Shown: positions 33,455 through 41,603 of the stretch, in pieces
Layout of the letters: every line of letters begins with the position of its first letter
Position numbering within the stretch: the first letter of the stretch is position 1
NCBI RefSeq assembly: GCF_000519205.1
Contig: NZ_JAFB01000004.1
Coordinates: forward strand, 341,269-405,268
DNA length: 64,000 bases
Direction of reading: 5' to 3'
DNA from: Amycolatopsis taiwanensis DSM 45107
GTDB taxonomy: Bacteria > Actinomycetota > Actinomycetes > Mycobacteriales > Pseudonocardiaceae
The notes under the pieces: generated by a model
Database searches by the model: none
What the model saw: only the letters and a program-made list of their open reading frames with translations
Told to the model about the DNA's origin: nothing
Program-made: the position numbers and the translations under genes

Positions 33455-33952
33455 ATGCCACGTTGCGTTGTCACCGTTCTCCAGGTCCTCCTCGCCGGAG
33501 CCTTCGCCGCCGCGCTGTTCGCTCAGTTCATCGTGATTCCGAGGACCGCGGCCGACCAGGTCGCCCTGTTCCCTCCCTACGAGTCCGTGCGGGTGCCCCT
33601 GGTCACGGCAGCGATCGTCTTCGTGGCGTGCCTCCAGGTCGCACTTGTGACGTTGGGGGCGTTGTTACGCCGGGCGGGCAAGGGGACCGTCTTCGAGCAC
33701 AGCGCGCTCACCTGGGCGAACGTCACGATCGGCGCCATCCTCGCCGCCGCTGTGGTACTCGCCGGTCTGTTCGTGTACCTGACTTTCGCCGACATCCCCT
33801 CGCCTTGGGACGGCATGGAGGTCATCGGCCTGTGGCTGGGCTCCGCGGTGGGCACAGTCGCCGCGATCGGGGTGGCCCTGCTGCTGTTCGTGGGACGGCA
33901 CCTGCTGCGCAAAGCGATCGCGCTGCGCAGTGAAATGGACGAGGTCATCTGA
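33455..33952 (+). CDS. DUF2975 membrane protein
   Basis: A 165-residue protein with four hydrophobic helices, at residues 5-28, 46-70, 85-110 and 128-152, a size and layout typical of DUF2975 proteins. These are usually paired with a YozG/Cro-type HTH protein, as here: the stop overlaps the ATG of the next gene (ATGA-type). The message is probably leaderless. The role of DUF2975 is unknown; it may sense the membrane or hold the regulator. Confidence 0.85.
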   Translation: MPRCVVTVLQVLLAGAFAAALFAQFIVIPRTAADQVALFPPYESVRVPLVTAAIVFVACLQVALVTLGALLRRAGKGTVFEHSALTWANVTIGAILAAAVVLAGLFVYLTFADIPSPWDGMEVIGLWLGSAVGTVAAIGVALLLFVGRHLLRKAIALRSEMDEVI

Positions 33953-34170
33953 TGGCGATCGTCGTCGACCTCGATGTCCAGCTCGCCAAGCGGAAGATGT
34001 CGGTGGGAGAATTCGCCGAAGCCGTAGGGATCAGCGCCGCGAACGTGGCCGTGCTGAAGAATGGTCGAGCGAAAGCTGTCCGCTTCACCACGCTCGACGC
34101 GATCTGCCGGGTACTTGAATGCCAGCCAGGCGACCTCCTGCGCTGGGTCGCCGACGAGCCCACCGCGTGA
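33952..34170 (+). CDS. YozG-like Cro/CI-type HTH regulator
   Basis: A 72-residue protein consisting of one HTH: LDVQLAKRKMSVGEFAEAVGIS, then NVAVLKNGRAKAVRFTTLDAICRVLECQPGDLL, the usual YozG-type sequence. It overlaps the DUF2975 gene by one base and is probably its co-regulator. The palindromes within the shared promoter at 33428-33452 are likely its operator. Confidence 0.88.
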   Translation: MAIVVDLDVQLAKRKMSVGEFAEAVGISAANVAVLKNGRAKAVRFTTLDAICRVLECQPGDLLRWVADEPTA

Positions 34171-34231
34171 AGACGGGGATTTCGCCAACCGGTGTGCTCA
34201 TCGGCTGCACCGACAGCGGCGGCGAGACAGA

Positions 34232-34281
34232 ACAGGCGAAACGCCGGGTGCCCCCTTGGGGCTGCCCGGCGTTTCGCCTGT
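34232..34281. terminator. Bidirectional terminator between HTH gene and tRNA-Ser
   Basis: A perfect 17-bp inverted repeat runs from ACAGGCGAAACGCCGGG (34232-34248) to its complement at 34265-34281, with an inner GCCCC/GGGGC stem. It ends 7 bases before the 3' end of the minus-strand tRNA and follows the HTH gene. Confidence 0.85.
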
Positions 34282-34287
34282 GCAGAG

Positions 34288-34374
34288 CGGTAGCGGTGGG
34301 ATTTGAACCCACGGACGGGGTCAACCGTCACACGATTTCGAGTCGTGCTCCTTCGGCCGCTCGGACACGCTACC
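34288..34374 (-). tRNA. tRNA-Ser (anticodon CGA)
   Basis: An 87-nt class II tRNA. The acceptor stem pairs GGTAGCG (5' end, at 34374) with CGCTACC (3' end), discriminator G, no CCA encoded. The anticodon arm is CACGA-CTCGAAA-TCGTG, so the anticodon is CGA and reads UCG. T-arm GGGTTCAAATCCC and a long variable arm are visible. Confidence 0.95.
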
Positions 34375-34430
34375 GCCGATGAGGATACTGGACGGTGATT
34401 CCCGATACGACGGCGGGCGTGCCGCACGCC

Positions 34431-34883
34431 TCACGCCTGGCGGTGGCCGGCGAAGAAGTCGTCGAGCAGTGCCGCGCACTCCCGTTCCAGGATGCCGCCG
34501 ACCACCTCGGGCCGGTGGTTGAGGCGGCGGTCGCGGACGACGTCCCAGAGCGAGGCGACGGCTCCGGTACGTGGCTCCCAGGCGCCGAACACCAGGCGCG
34601 CGACCCGCGCCAGCACCAGGGCGCCGGCGCACATCGTGCACGGCTCGACGGTCACCGCGAGGGTGCAGCCGTCGAGTCGCCAGCCGTCGCCGTGGATTCG
34701 CGCGGCTTCGCGCAGGGCAAGGATCTCGGCATGCGCGGTGGGATCGCCGGTCTCTTCGCGGGCGTTGTGCGCGCTGGCGAGTAAGCGGCCGTCGGGCGCG
34801 AAGACGGCCGCGCCGATCGGCACGTCCGGTCCGGCCCGGCGCGCCGCGTCGAGGGCGACGCGGACGAGCGAGCTGTCGTCCAT
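34431..34883 (-). CDS. tadA: tRNA adenosine(34) deaminase TadA
   Basis: A 150-residue cytidine-deaminase-fold enzyme that converts A34 of tRNA-Arg(ACG) to inosine. Zinc and catalytic residues are in TAHAEILAL (HAE) and VEPCTMCAGALVLARV (PCXXC). The ATG at 34883 shares one base with the stop of the upstream gene, so it is coupled. It lies beside a tRNA-Ser gene, an order common in actinobacteria. Confidence 0.92.
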   Translation of the reverse strand: MDDSSLVRVALDAARRAGPDVPIGAAVFAPDGRLLASAHNAREETGDPTAHAEILALREAARIHGDGWRLDGCTLAVTVEPCTMCAGALVLARVARLVFGAWEPRTGAVASLWDVVRDRRLNHRPEVVGGILERECAALLDDFFAGHRQA

Positions 34884-35371
34884 CACATTTCGTCGAGTAG
34901 CGCGGTGAACTCGTCGCCGAAGCCGCACCGCTGCGCGATCATCTGGAGCTGTTCGTCGGGGTAGAGATCCACCTCACCGGCGATCACTTCCAGATCGGGG
35001 CCGGGCATGCCGAGGTCGGCGAGGATGTCCAGGTCGCCCTCGGGCCAGATGGACTCGTCGTCCTCGTCCGGCGGATCGGCCCGGAGCAGGTCGAGCACGT
35101 CGGCGGCGATGTCGTAGTCCAGCGCCGCCGCGGCGTCCGACAGCAGCAGCGACGGGCCACGCGGGCTTGGCCGGACGATGATGAAGAACTCATCCTCGAC
35201 CGCCAGCAGACCGAACACCGCGCCCGTCGAGCGGATCTTCGCCAGCTCCGTGATCGCCGCGTCCAGGCTGGTCAGCGCGTCCGGCTTGAGAGCACTGCAC
35301 CGCCACCGGCCGTCCTCCCGCACCACCGCGACCGCGTAACCCGCGACCGGCTCCTTCACCGCCATGCGCAT
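34883..35371 (-). CDS. TadA-associated protein
   Basis: A 162-residue protein without known domain. It starts MRMAVKEPVAGYAVAVVRED and has a central FGLLAVEDEFFIIVRPSP and an acidic C-terminus (DDESIWPEGDLDILADLGMP). Proteins of this kind directly upstream of tadA are annotated in actinomycetes as tRNA adenosine deaminase-associated; the role is unknown. A frame much longer on the same strand is an overlap with the M20 gene. The promoter is probably in the 42 bases between this start and the divergent M20 gene. Confidence 0.88.
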   Translation of the reverse strand: MRMAVKEPVAGYAVAVVREDGRWRCSALKPDALTSLDAAITELAKIRSTGAVFGLLAVEDEFFIIVRPSPRGPSLLLSDAAAALDYDIAADVLDLLRADPPDEDDESIWPEGDLDILADLGMPGPDLEVIAGEVDLYPDEQLQMIAQRCGFGDEFTALLDEM

Positions 35372-35413
35372 CACGGTATACCTGCCGCGCCCGGTTAGTG
35401 ATGTACTGCGAAG

Positions 35414-36649
35414 ATGAGTGGCCCCACCGATGTTCCCACCCTGCCCGACACCCGCCTGGCCGGGCTCCTCGCCGAGGCGCGGGCGCTGCAACCCCACACG
35501 GTCGAGTTGCGGCGAAAGATCCACCGTCACCCCGAGATCGGGCTCCAGCTGCCGGCGACCCAGACGGCGATCCAGGAGGCGCTGGCGGACCTTCCGCTGG
35601 AGATCACCACCGGCAAGTCCACCACGTCGCTCACCGCCGTGCTGCGCGGTGCCCGCCCCGGCCCGTCCGTGCTGTTGCGCGGCGACATGGACGCCCTGCC
35701 GCTCACCGAGGAGACCGGCGTGGAGTTCGCGTCGCAGGTCGACGGCAGGATGCACGCGTGCGGGCACGACACGCATGTCGCGATGCTCGCCTCCGCGGCG
35801 CGCCTGCTCGCCGGGCGCGTCGACCGGCTCGCCGGGTCGGTGGTTTTCATGTTCCAGCCCGGCGAGGAGGGCTATCACGGCGCGCGTCACATGATCCACG
35901 AAGGCGTGCTCGACGCGGCCGGCTCCCGGGTCGAGCGGGCGCTGGCCCTGCACATCTGGGCCAATCGCCCGACCGGGGTGATTTCCTGCCGTCCCGGCCG
36001 GATGATGGCGTCCTCGGACTCCTTCGTCGTGCGGGTCACCGGTAGGGGTGCGCACGGCTCGATGCCGCAGAACGGTATCGACCCGGTGCCCGCGGCCGCC
36101 GCGATGGTCGGTGCGCTGCAGACGATGATCAGCCGCCGGGTGAACGTGTTCGATCCCGCCGTGCTGTCGGTGACCCGGATCTCGGCGGGCACCACGAACA
36201 ACGTCATCCCGGAGACGGCCGAGCTCGAGGGCACCTTCCGCACCCAGTCCGAACAGACCAGGGCGCTCGTGCGCGACGAGTTGCCGAAGGTGTGCGAGGC
36301 GATCGGCGCGGCGCACGGCTGCCGCGTGGCGGTCGACATCCAGCCCGGTTACCCGCCGACGGTCAACGACCCGGTGGAGGCCGGCCGGGTGCTGGCGCTG
36401 GCCGGCGGGGTGCTCGGCCCGGACCACGTCGAGGAGTGGGCCGACCCGATCATGGGCGCGGAGGACTTTTCGTTCGTACTGCAACGGGTTCCCGGTGCGC
36501 TCGCCTTTCTCGGCGCCTGCCCGCCAGACGAGGACCCCGGTCAGGCGGCGCCGAACCACTCCAACCGGGTCCGGTATGACGAGGACGCGATGCCGCACGG
36601 GGTGGCGCTCTACGCCGCTTATGCACTGGACACTCTCGGGCTCGGTTGA
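35414..36649 (+). CDS. M20-family amidohydrolase/peptidase
   Basis: A 411-residue enzyme of the M20D class (hippurate/IAA-amino-acid amidohydrolase-like). Metal ligands and catalytic residues are in LLRGDMDALPL, MHACGHDTHVAML, and FQPGEEGYHGARH; further EFSIP-like GAEDFSFVLQ occurs near the C-terminus. The lid domain is GAHGSMPQNGIDPVPAAA. It likely removes an acyl group from an N-acyl amino acid. It is divergent from the TadA-associated gene, with a short shared promoter, and its stop is 12 bases from the tyrA start. Confidence 0.9.
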   Translation: MSGPTDVPTLPDTRLAGLLAEARALQPHTVELRRKIHRHPEIGLQLPATQTAIQEALADLPLEITTGKSTTSLTAVLRGARPGPSVLLRGDMDALPLTEETGVEFASQVDGRMHACGHDTHVAMLASAARLLAGRVDRLAGSVVFMFQPGEEGYHGARHMIHEGVLDAAGSRVERALALHIWANRPTGVISCRPGRMMASSDSFVVRVTGRGAHGSMPQNGIDPVPAAAAMVGALQTMISRRVNVFDPAVLSVTRISAGTTNNVIPETAELEGTFRTQSEQTRALVRDELPKVCEAIGAAHGCRVAVDIQPGYPPTVNDPVEAGRVLALAGGVLGPDHVEEWADPIMGAEDFSFVLQRVPGALAFLGACPPDEDPGQAAPNHSNRVRYDEDAMPHGVALYAAYALDTLGLG

Positions 36650-36660
36650 TCCCTGGCAAG

Positions 36661-37641
36661 ATGCCAACCGTGCGGGACCTCTGTGTGATCGGGCTCGGGT
36701 TGATCGGCGGCTCGCTGGTGCGCGCGGCCTCGGCGGCCGGGCGGCAGGTGTGGGGTGCCACGGCTGCCGGCTCCGATGCCGCCGCGGCCGTCGCGGATGG
36801 CTTCGACGCCGGCACGGACGTGCGGGCCGCGCTGCGCCGCGCCGCCGACCGGGATGCCCTGGTGGCGCTCGCGGTCCCGCTCACGGAACTGGACGGCGTG
36901 CTCCGCGAGGTCCGCCGGTGGGCGCCGCGCTGCCTGCTCACCGACGTGACGAGCGTCAAGGCGCCGGTGCTCGCCGCGGTGCGCGAGATCGCGCCGGAAG
37001 CCAGGTTCGCCGGCGGCCACCCGATGGCGGGCACGACCGAATCGGGATGGCGTGCGGGCAACGCGACGCTCTTCGACGGCGTGGCTTGGGTGGTCGGCGT
37101 CGAGGAGGACACCGAACTCGCGGTGTGGGCCGAGGTGACGCGGCTGGCCCTGGACGTGGGGGCGCAGGTGGTGCCGTTGCCGGCCGCCGTACACGATGAG
37201 GCCGTTGCCCGGATCTCGCACCTACCGCACCTGTTCGCGGCCGTGCTGGCGTCGGTCGGGGCACAGGGCGGTCCGCTGGCCATGGCGCTGGCAGCGGGTT
37301 CGTACACCGATGGAACCCGGGTCGCCGGCACGCGACCGGAACTGGTCCGCGCGATGACCGAGGGCAACCGGGAGGCGCTGCTACCGGTGCTCGACGAGGC
37401 ACTCGGGCAGCTCGGCGCGATGCGTGGCTCGCTGGCGTCGACCGGCAGCCTCACCGCGACGATCGCCGCCGGTCATGACGGCGCGCAGAAGTTCGCGCGG
37501 GCTCGCGAAGCCACGCCGACCGGGGTGCGGGTCAGCCTGACCGCCCCGGACGCGCGAGAAGGCCTGCGCGCGCTCGGCGAACGAGGCGGGCGCATCACGG
37601 CGATCACGGACGAGAACACCGCCATCGGCGAGGTGAGTTAG
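36661..37641 (+). CDS. tyrA: Prephenate dehydrogenase
   Basis: A 326-residue Rossmann protein. The dinucleotide-binding motif is CVIGLGLIGGSL at residues 7-18. Family motifs follow: LLTDVTSVKAPVL, FAGGHPMAGTTESGW and the C-terminal helical domain with ISHLPHLFAAVLA. It oxidises prephenate to 4-hydroxyphenylpyruvate in tyrosine synthesis. I chose ATG 36661; a TTG at 36646 would add five residues. It follows the M20 gene closely and may be co-transcribed. Confidence 0.9.
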   Translation: MPTVRDLCVIGLGLIGGSLVRAASAAGRQVWGATAAGSDAAAAVADGFDAGTDVRAALRRAADRDALVALAVPLTELDGVLREVRRWAPRCLLTDVTSVKAPVLAAVREIAPEARFAGGHPMAGTTESGWRAGNATLFDGVAWVVGVEEDTELAVWAEVTRLALDVGAQVVPLPAAVHDEAVARISHLPHLFAAVLASVGAQGGPLAMALAAGSYTDGTRVAGTRPELVRAMTEGNREALLPVLDEALGQLGAMRGSLASTGSLTATIAAGHDGAQKFARAREATPTGVRVSLTAPDAREGLRALGERGGRITAITDENTAIGEVS

Positions 37642-37664
37642 CAGCCCGTCGACCCGGCTGCCGG

Positions 37665-37871
37665 CTACTTCTTGCCCTTGCCCTCGCTGCCGGTGCCCTT
37701 GTGCAGGATGTCCTTCGCCTTGGTGGTCACGTTGTCGATCTTCGGCCCGTACTGGCTGAACTTCGACTTGGCGAAGCCACTCGCCTTGTCGAGGCCCTGC
37801 TCGATCTTGGGCGCGCTGTGGTCCAGCGCTTCCTGCATCTTCTTCTTGATGCCGTCCAAGTTGATAGCCAT
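37665..37871 (-). CDS. Rv0909-like antitoxin-type protein
   Basis: A 68-residue protein rich in Lys and Gly, starting MAINLDGIKKKMQEALDHSAPKIEQG and ending HKGTGSEGKGKK. This matches the short actinobacterial proteins annotated as antitoxin (Rv0909/MT0933-like). In this case the next gene outward (38008, SRPBCC fold) is divergent; the Rv0910 toxin of M. tuberculosis is also an SRPBCC/polyketide-cyclase-like protein. So this may be the antitoxin of a pair with unusual divergent order. That is inference. Confidence 0.75.
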   Translation of the reverse strand: MAINLDGIKKKMQEALDHSAPKIEQGLDKASGFAKSKFSQYGPKIDNVTTKAKDILHKGTGSEGKGKK

Positions 37872-37920
37872 ACGTCCATAGAACCCGAAACCGGGCCGGT
37901 GCGCATTCGCGGCAGGTCAT

Positions 37921-37964
37921 GAGGGACCCGTTACTCGTCGAAATTCGCTACGAACGGGCCACTC
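37921..37964. repeat. Imperfect palindrome, copy 1 of three
   Basis: Arms GGGACCCGTT and AACGGGCC-ACTC flank a GTCGAAATTCG centre. The pattern is shared by the elements at 44862-44904 and 62398-62438. It is intergenic, between the antitoxin-like and SRPBCC genes. Confidence 0.5.
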
Positions 37965-38007
37965 GTGGCGCTGGGTGCCAGGCGGTCCGGCTCTATATCT
38001 TCAAGGG

Positions 38008-38454
38008 ATGACGGGGAGGATGTTCTCGTTCGAGGTCAACCGCACCAGCACCGCCGACGCGGAGACGCTGTTCCGGTTGGAGACCGACGCCGAGCGCTGG
38101 CCGACGTGGTGCCGTCCGCTCGTCCTCCAGGCGGGCTGGGCAGACCGGACCGACCCGCCCGGTGACGTCGGCTCGATCCGGCGGGTGGGCCTGTGGCCGG
38201 TCCTGATGTTCGAAAAAACCATCGAGTACGAACCGAATCGACGGCATGTCTACACGTTCGCCCATAACGCGCCGGTGAACGACTACCGGGCTGAAGTGAT
38301 CTTCACGCCGAACCACACCGGTGGCACCGACCTGTGCTGGCGTGGTTCGTTCACCGAACGCCTGCCAGGTACCGGGCCGGCCGCGCGCGCCCTGCTGCGG
38401 ACCGCGGTGCTGTTCCTGGCCGCCCGGCTGGTTCGCGCCGCCGAGAAGAGCTAG
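38008..38454 (+). CDS. SRPBCC-family (polyketide cyclase/START-like) protein
   Basis: A 148-residue protein of the SRPBCC fold: FSFEVNRTSTADAETLFRLETDAERWPTWCR is the first strand/helix with the ligand-cavity W, and WRGSFTERLPGTGPAARALLR precedes the long C-terminal helix. The family binds hydrophobic ligands; members include polyketide cyclases and the Rv0910 toxin. ATG 38008 is chosen, with ATG 38020 as alternative after GGGGAGG. The divergent neighbour at 37665 is antitoxin-like, so a toxin role is possible. Confidence 0.8.
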   Translation: MTGRMFSFEVNRTSTADAETLFRLETDAERWPTWCRPLVLQAGWADRTDPPGDVGSIRRVGLWPVLMFEKTIEYEPNRRHVYTFAHNAPVNDYRAEVIFTPNHTGGTDLCWRGSFTERLPGTGPAARALLRTAVLFLAARLVRAAEKS

Positions 38455-38487
38455 CTTGTCGGGCGGAGCGCGTCCGTTGAGGGTGGG

Positions 38488-41094
38488 CTAACCAGCGCCG
38501 AGACAGAGGAAGGGCCGGCGCAGCGGGTCGACGGCGGTGGACTCGGCGAGCGCCAGTGCGGGCGAGATGCCCGACGACAGGCGCCGGTGCAGGTCGGACA
38601 TGGCCTCCGCGGCGGCCCGGTCGCCCACCCGCGAGATCGCCCCGACCACCGTGCGAACACCGCTGGCCAGCAGCGCGCCGGCGAACCCGAGCGCCTCCTC
38701 GCCCGGCCGGATGTGGCTGCTCGCGAGTTCGCACGCGGCGAGCACGACCTGCTCCGGAGGCCGGCTCAGCCGGGCGGTCTCGTGGGCGAACAGCGGCCCG
38801 TCGACCAGTTCGAGCCGGGAGAACAACGCGTTCGCCGGCTCGTGCGCACCGTGCGCGACCAGGTGCGCGAGCCCGGCCCCGTCGAGCGCGTCGAGCACCG
38901 CCCGGCTGGTGGCGCGCTCGCCGTCGACCAGCATGGCCTCGGGATACACCGACCGCAGGGTGCCCACCTCACCGACCGCGCCCGGCACCCCGGGACCGCC
39001 GACCAGCAGTACCAGGTCGGTCCGGATGCGCTGGTTCGCGGTCATCCAGGCGGTCGCGGACGGCGCGATCGACAGCGGGCGTCCACGCAGTGACGGCAGA
39101 GCCGCCCACGGCAACGCGTACAGCGAACCGATCGGCACGATGACCAGCTCACGGTCCCCGATGACATCGGCCAGCGGCCCCATGAGGACTTCGTCCAGCA
39201 GGCTCGCGCGTTTCTGGGCGGACGCGGTGACGGCGGAGACCAGCGGGGCAGGCAGGTGATCCGGCGCCAGCGCGTTCAGGTCGGCGTGCAGCTGCTTGGT
39301 GATCTCCTCGGTGCCGACCGAGGAACCCATGCGCACCAGCCGGAATCGCCCGTCGCGCACGACCACGGCCACGAGGCGGTCGCCGTGCGCGGAAATGCTC
39401 ACCATGACCCGGTCGCCCAGCTGCGCGGCGACCTCCTCGGGCGAACTCACCGGGCGCGGCCGTCCCCACGGGCTGGCGTACCACCCGAGCCGCGACGCCT
39501 CGCGCCGAAGCTTGCCGTACCGCTGTTCGAACGCGCCGACCGGCTTGCTCTCCAACCGGTTCTGCTGCGCCATCCGTTGCACGTGCCGCATTTCGGTGAT
39601 CAGTCGCGCCAGCACCGGATCGTCGATGGCGGGCAACGGCTCGTACCGGTACACCTGCGCGCGAGTGCGCTCCTGCCAGGCGAAGACCCGCCGTGCGCCG
39701 GCGTGACCACGCGCGTTCTCCAGCACGGTCCGCACGGCGAGCCGGCCGAGTTCCTCGCCGTGCACGGCCGTGCCGCACACCAGGTCCAGCCCACCCATCC
39801 GGTCGCGGACCCGGGACAACTCGGTGAACCCGGCGCGCGCCTGGGCGAGCGCAACCCGTGATTCGCCTTGTGCCACCGCGAGTTCCGCCCGGCAGAGGCG
39901 GCGCAGCATGGTGTGGTCGACCGGGGTCGTCTGCCGCGACTTCGGCACCCGTGCCAGCAGTTCCTCGGCGGTGGAGACCTCACCCCGCCGCAGGTGCAGG
40001 CGCACCGCGACCAGCCGGGCCACCGCCGCTTCGTCGCGCAAACCCAGTTCCGCCAACTGTCCGGCATGCTCGACGAGTTGCCTGGTCAACCGCAGCGGCG
40101 GGCGGCGACCGCTTTCGAGGACCTCCAGCGCGTCGGCACGCAACCTGGTCAGCGCGGCCACTTCGGCCCAGGGCACGTTGCGCCGGCGGACGAACAGCCG
40201 CCGGGCCACGGTCGCGCATTGCCTTGCCAGCGCGAAATCGCCGTCGAGAATGGCGGCAGCGGCCCGGAACACCTCGGCTTCGGCCAGATCCTGGAACACC
40301 CGGTTGCGCCGGAACTCGGGGATGGCGTCGTTGAGGTGCCGGGCGGCTTCCTCGGCCAGCCCCGCGGTGAGCATCGCCCTCGCCTGGTCGAGGCGCAGGC
40401 GCGGCAGGGAACCGGGCCCGACCTCCTCGAAGATCCGGGCGGCTTCCTCGTAATGGCGAAGCGCTTCCGGAATGTCCCCGACGAGCTGCGACCGGTCGCC
40501 GAGATTGTGGCGTGCCTTGGCTTCCAGCACGCGATGCCCGTACTTGACGGCGAGTTCCAGGCACCGGTTGAGGTCGCCGAGCGCGGCTTCCGGGTCGCTC
40601 ATGAGCAGGTGCACGTAAGCCCGGTTCAACAGGTTCGCGGTCAGCAGCCGCCGGTCGTCGCCGGTGTCGCGATCGACCTTCGGCAGGTGTTCGTCGAAGA
40701 GGGACAGTGATTCAGCGAGGCGGCCGGCACGCAAGTACACGACCGCCTGCTGCAGACCGACAATCGACTGGAGAGTGCCTCGCTCGGATTCGGGCGGCAT
40801 GCGCGCCAGGACAGGCTTCGCGGCGTCCAGGTGCGCCAGACCGGTTTCCAGGGACTTCGTTTCGGCCTCGGCGGAGGCGAGGCTGATCAGAATCCGGGCA
40901 CGTACCGCCAGCGCCTCCGGATCGCCGTTTTCCGTGCTGGTAGGGCCTTCGGCGAGGTCAAGGCGCCGCAACGCGCGCTGCAGCAGGCGTGCCGCGACCG
41001 CCGGACCATGGTCCTCGGCGACGTCCCGGGCACGCTGATAGAGGTCGCCAGCGTCAGCCACGGCGCGGAGCTGGCGGGATGGGTGCACGGACAC
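38488..41094 (-). CDS. TPR-CHAT protein (caspase-like protease)
   Basis: About 868 residues. The first 500 residues are TPR-like helical repeats (LLNRAYVHLLMSDPEAALGDL, AKARHNLGDRSQLVGDIPEAL). The C-terminal 350 are a CHAT domain of caspase/separase type: catalytic His about 748 in LVAHGAHEP and Cys about 788 in VVLAACELASS, with a preceding LVIVPIGSLYALPWAALP. CHAT proteases cut themselves or partners after activation by a TPR sensor. The start is uncertain; GTG 41094 or 41088 fits best because the upstream gene ends at 41145. It is the last gene of the six-gene cassette. Confidence 0.85.
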   Translation of the reverse strand: MSVHPSRQLRAVADAGDLYQRARDVAEDHGPAVAARLLQRALRRLDLAEGPTSTENGDPEALAVRARILISLASAEAETKSLETGLAHLDAAKPVLARMPPESERGTLQSIVGLQQAVVYLRAGRLAESLSLFDEHLPKVDRDTGDDRRLLTANLLNRAYVHLLMSDPEAALGDLNRCLELAVKYGHRVLEAKARHNLGDRSQLVGDIPEALRHYEEAARIFEEVGPGSLPRLRLDQARAMLTAGLAEEAARHLNDAIPEFRRNRVFQDLAEAEVFRAAAAILDGDFALARQCATVARRLFVRRRNVPWAEVAALTRLRADALEVLESGRRPPLRLTRQLVEHAGQLAELGLRDEAAVARLVAVRLHLRRGEVSTAEELLARVPKSRQTTPVDHTMLRRLCRAELAVAQGESRVALAQARAGFTELSRVRDRMGGLDLVCGTAVHGEELGRLAVRTVLENARGHAGARRVFAWQERTRAQVYRYEPLPAIDDPVLARLITEMRHVQRMAQQNRLESKPVGAFEQRYGKLRREASRLGWYASPWGRPRPVSSPEEVAAQLGDRVMVSISAHGDRLVAVVVRDGRFRLVRMGSSVGTEEITKQLHADLNALAPDHLPAPLVSAVTASAQKRASLLDEVLMGPLADVIGDRELVIVPIGSLYALPWAALPSLRGRPLSIAPSATAWMTANQRIRTDLVLLVGGPGVPGAVGEVGTLRSVYPEAMLVDGERATSRAVLDALDGAGLAHLVAHGAHEPANALFSRLELVDGPLFAHETARLSRPPEQVVLAACELASSHIRPGEEALGFAGALLASGVRTVVGAISRVGDRAAAEAMSDLHRRLSSGISPALALAESTAVDPLRRPFLCLGAG

Positions 41095-41144
41095 GCGATC
41101 TATCTGAGCACATCGCAGCCAGCCGTGGTACGCCCGGTAACCGC

Positions 41145-41603
41145 TTACAGCACCACCGCCGGGGTGACCACCGTTCGCCCCCCGAAGCCCGCCACCGAGA
41201 TGACGATCTGGGTGACGCCGTGCGGCACGTCTTCCAGGACGAACCGGCCGTCCTCGTCGGCCGTCGTCGAAGTCGACCCGTGGTCGGCGACGCGCACCTC
41301 GACCCCGTGCCGGCCGCCGGGCACCAGCCAGCCGTCGATCCGGTGGAAGCGGCCGATCTTGGTGAGGTTGATCATCACGGTCAAATCGCTGACGCTGAAG
41401 GTGATCGTGCCTTGGTCCACGCTGCTGCGCACCCCGGCGAGCTGCCCCGCCCGCTCCCACCGGGCCACCTCGACGTCGAGATCTTCCAGTTCCAGCGCGA
41501 ACTGGACCCGCTCGACCAGCCCGGCCGGCGGCGGGTCGACCAGGTCGATGATCCGGCTCAGCTCCGCGAACAGCGCCTCATCGTCGTGCTGGGTGTCGTT
41601 CAT
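41145..41603 (-). CDS. Carboxypeptidase-regulatory-like domain protein
   Basis: A 152-residue protein. The N-terminal part is helical (DDEALFAELSRIIDLVDPPPAGLVERVQFALE); the C-terminal 80 residues form a beta-sandwich like CarboxypepD_reg/transthyretin-like domains: HRIDGWLVPGGRHGVEVR, DEDGRFVLEDVPHGVTQIVIS. The ATG at 41603 overlaps the sigma-factor stop by 4 bases. The protein probably carries a binding or sensor role between sigma factor and CHAT protease. Similar small proteins sit between sigma and CHAT genes in other actinomycetes, as far as I recall. Confidence 0.75.
   Translation of the reverse strand: MNDTQHDDEALFAELSRIIDLVDPPPAGLVERVQFALELEDLDVEVARWERAGQLAGVRSSVDQGTITFSVSDLTVMINLTKIGRFHRIDGWLVPGGRHGVEVRVADHGSTSTTADEDGRFVLEDVPHGVTQIVISVAGFGGRTVVTPAVVL

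Noticed and set aside
34883-36667. Long minus-strand frame across the M20 gene ending in the TadA-associated protein
   Set aside because: Only the last 162 residues resemble a real protein; the rest is antisense to the M20 gene. Start placed at 35371.
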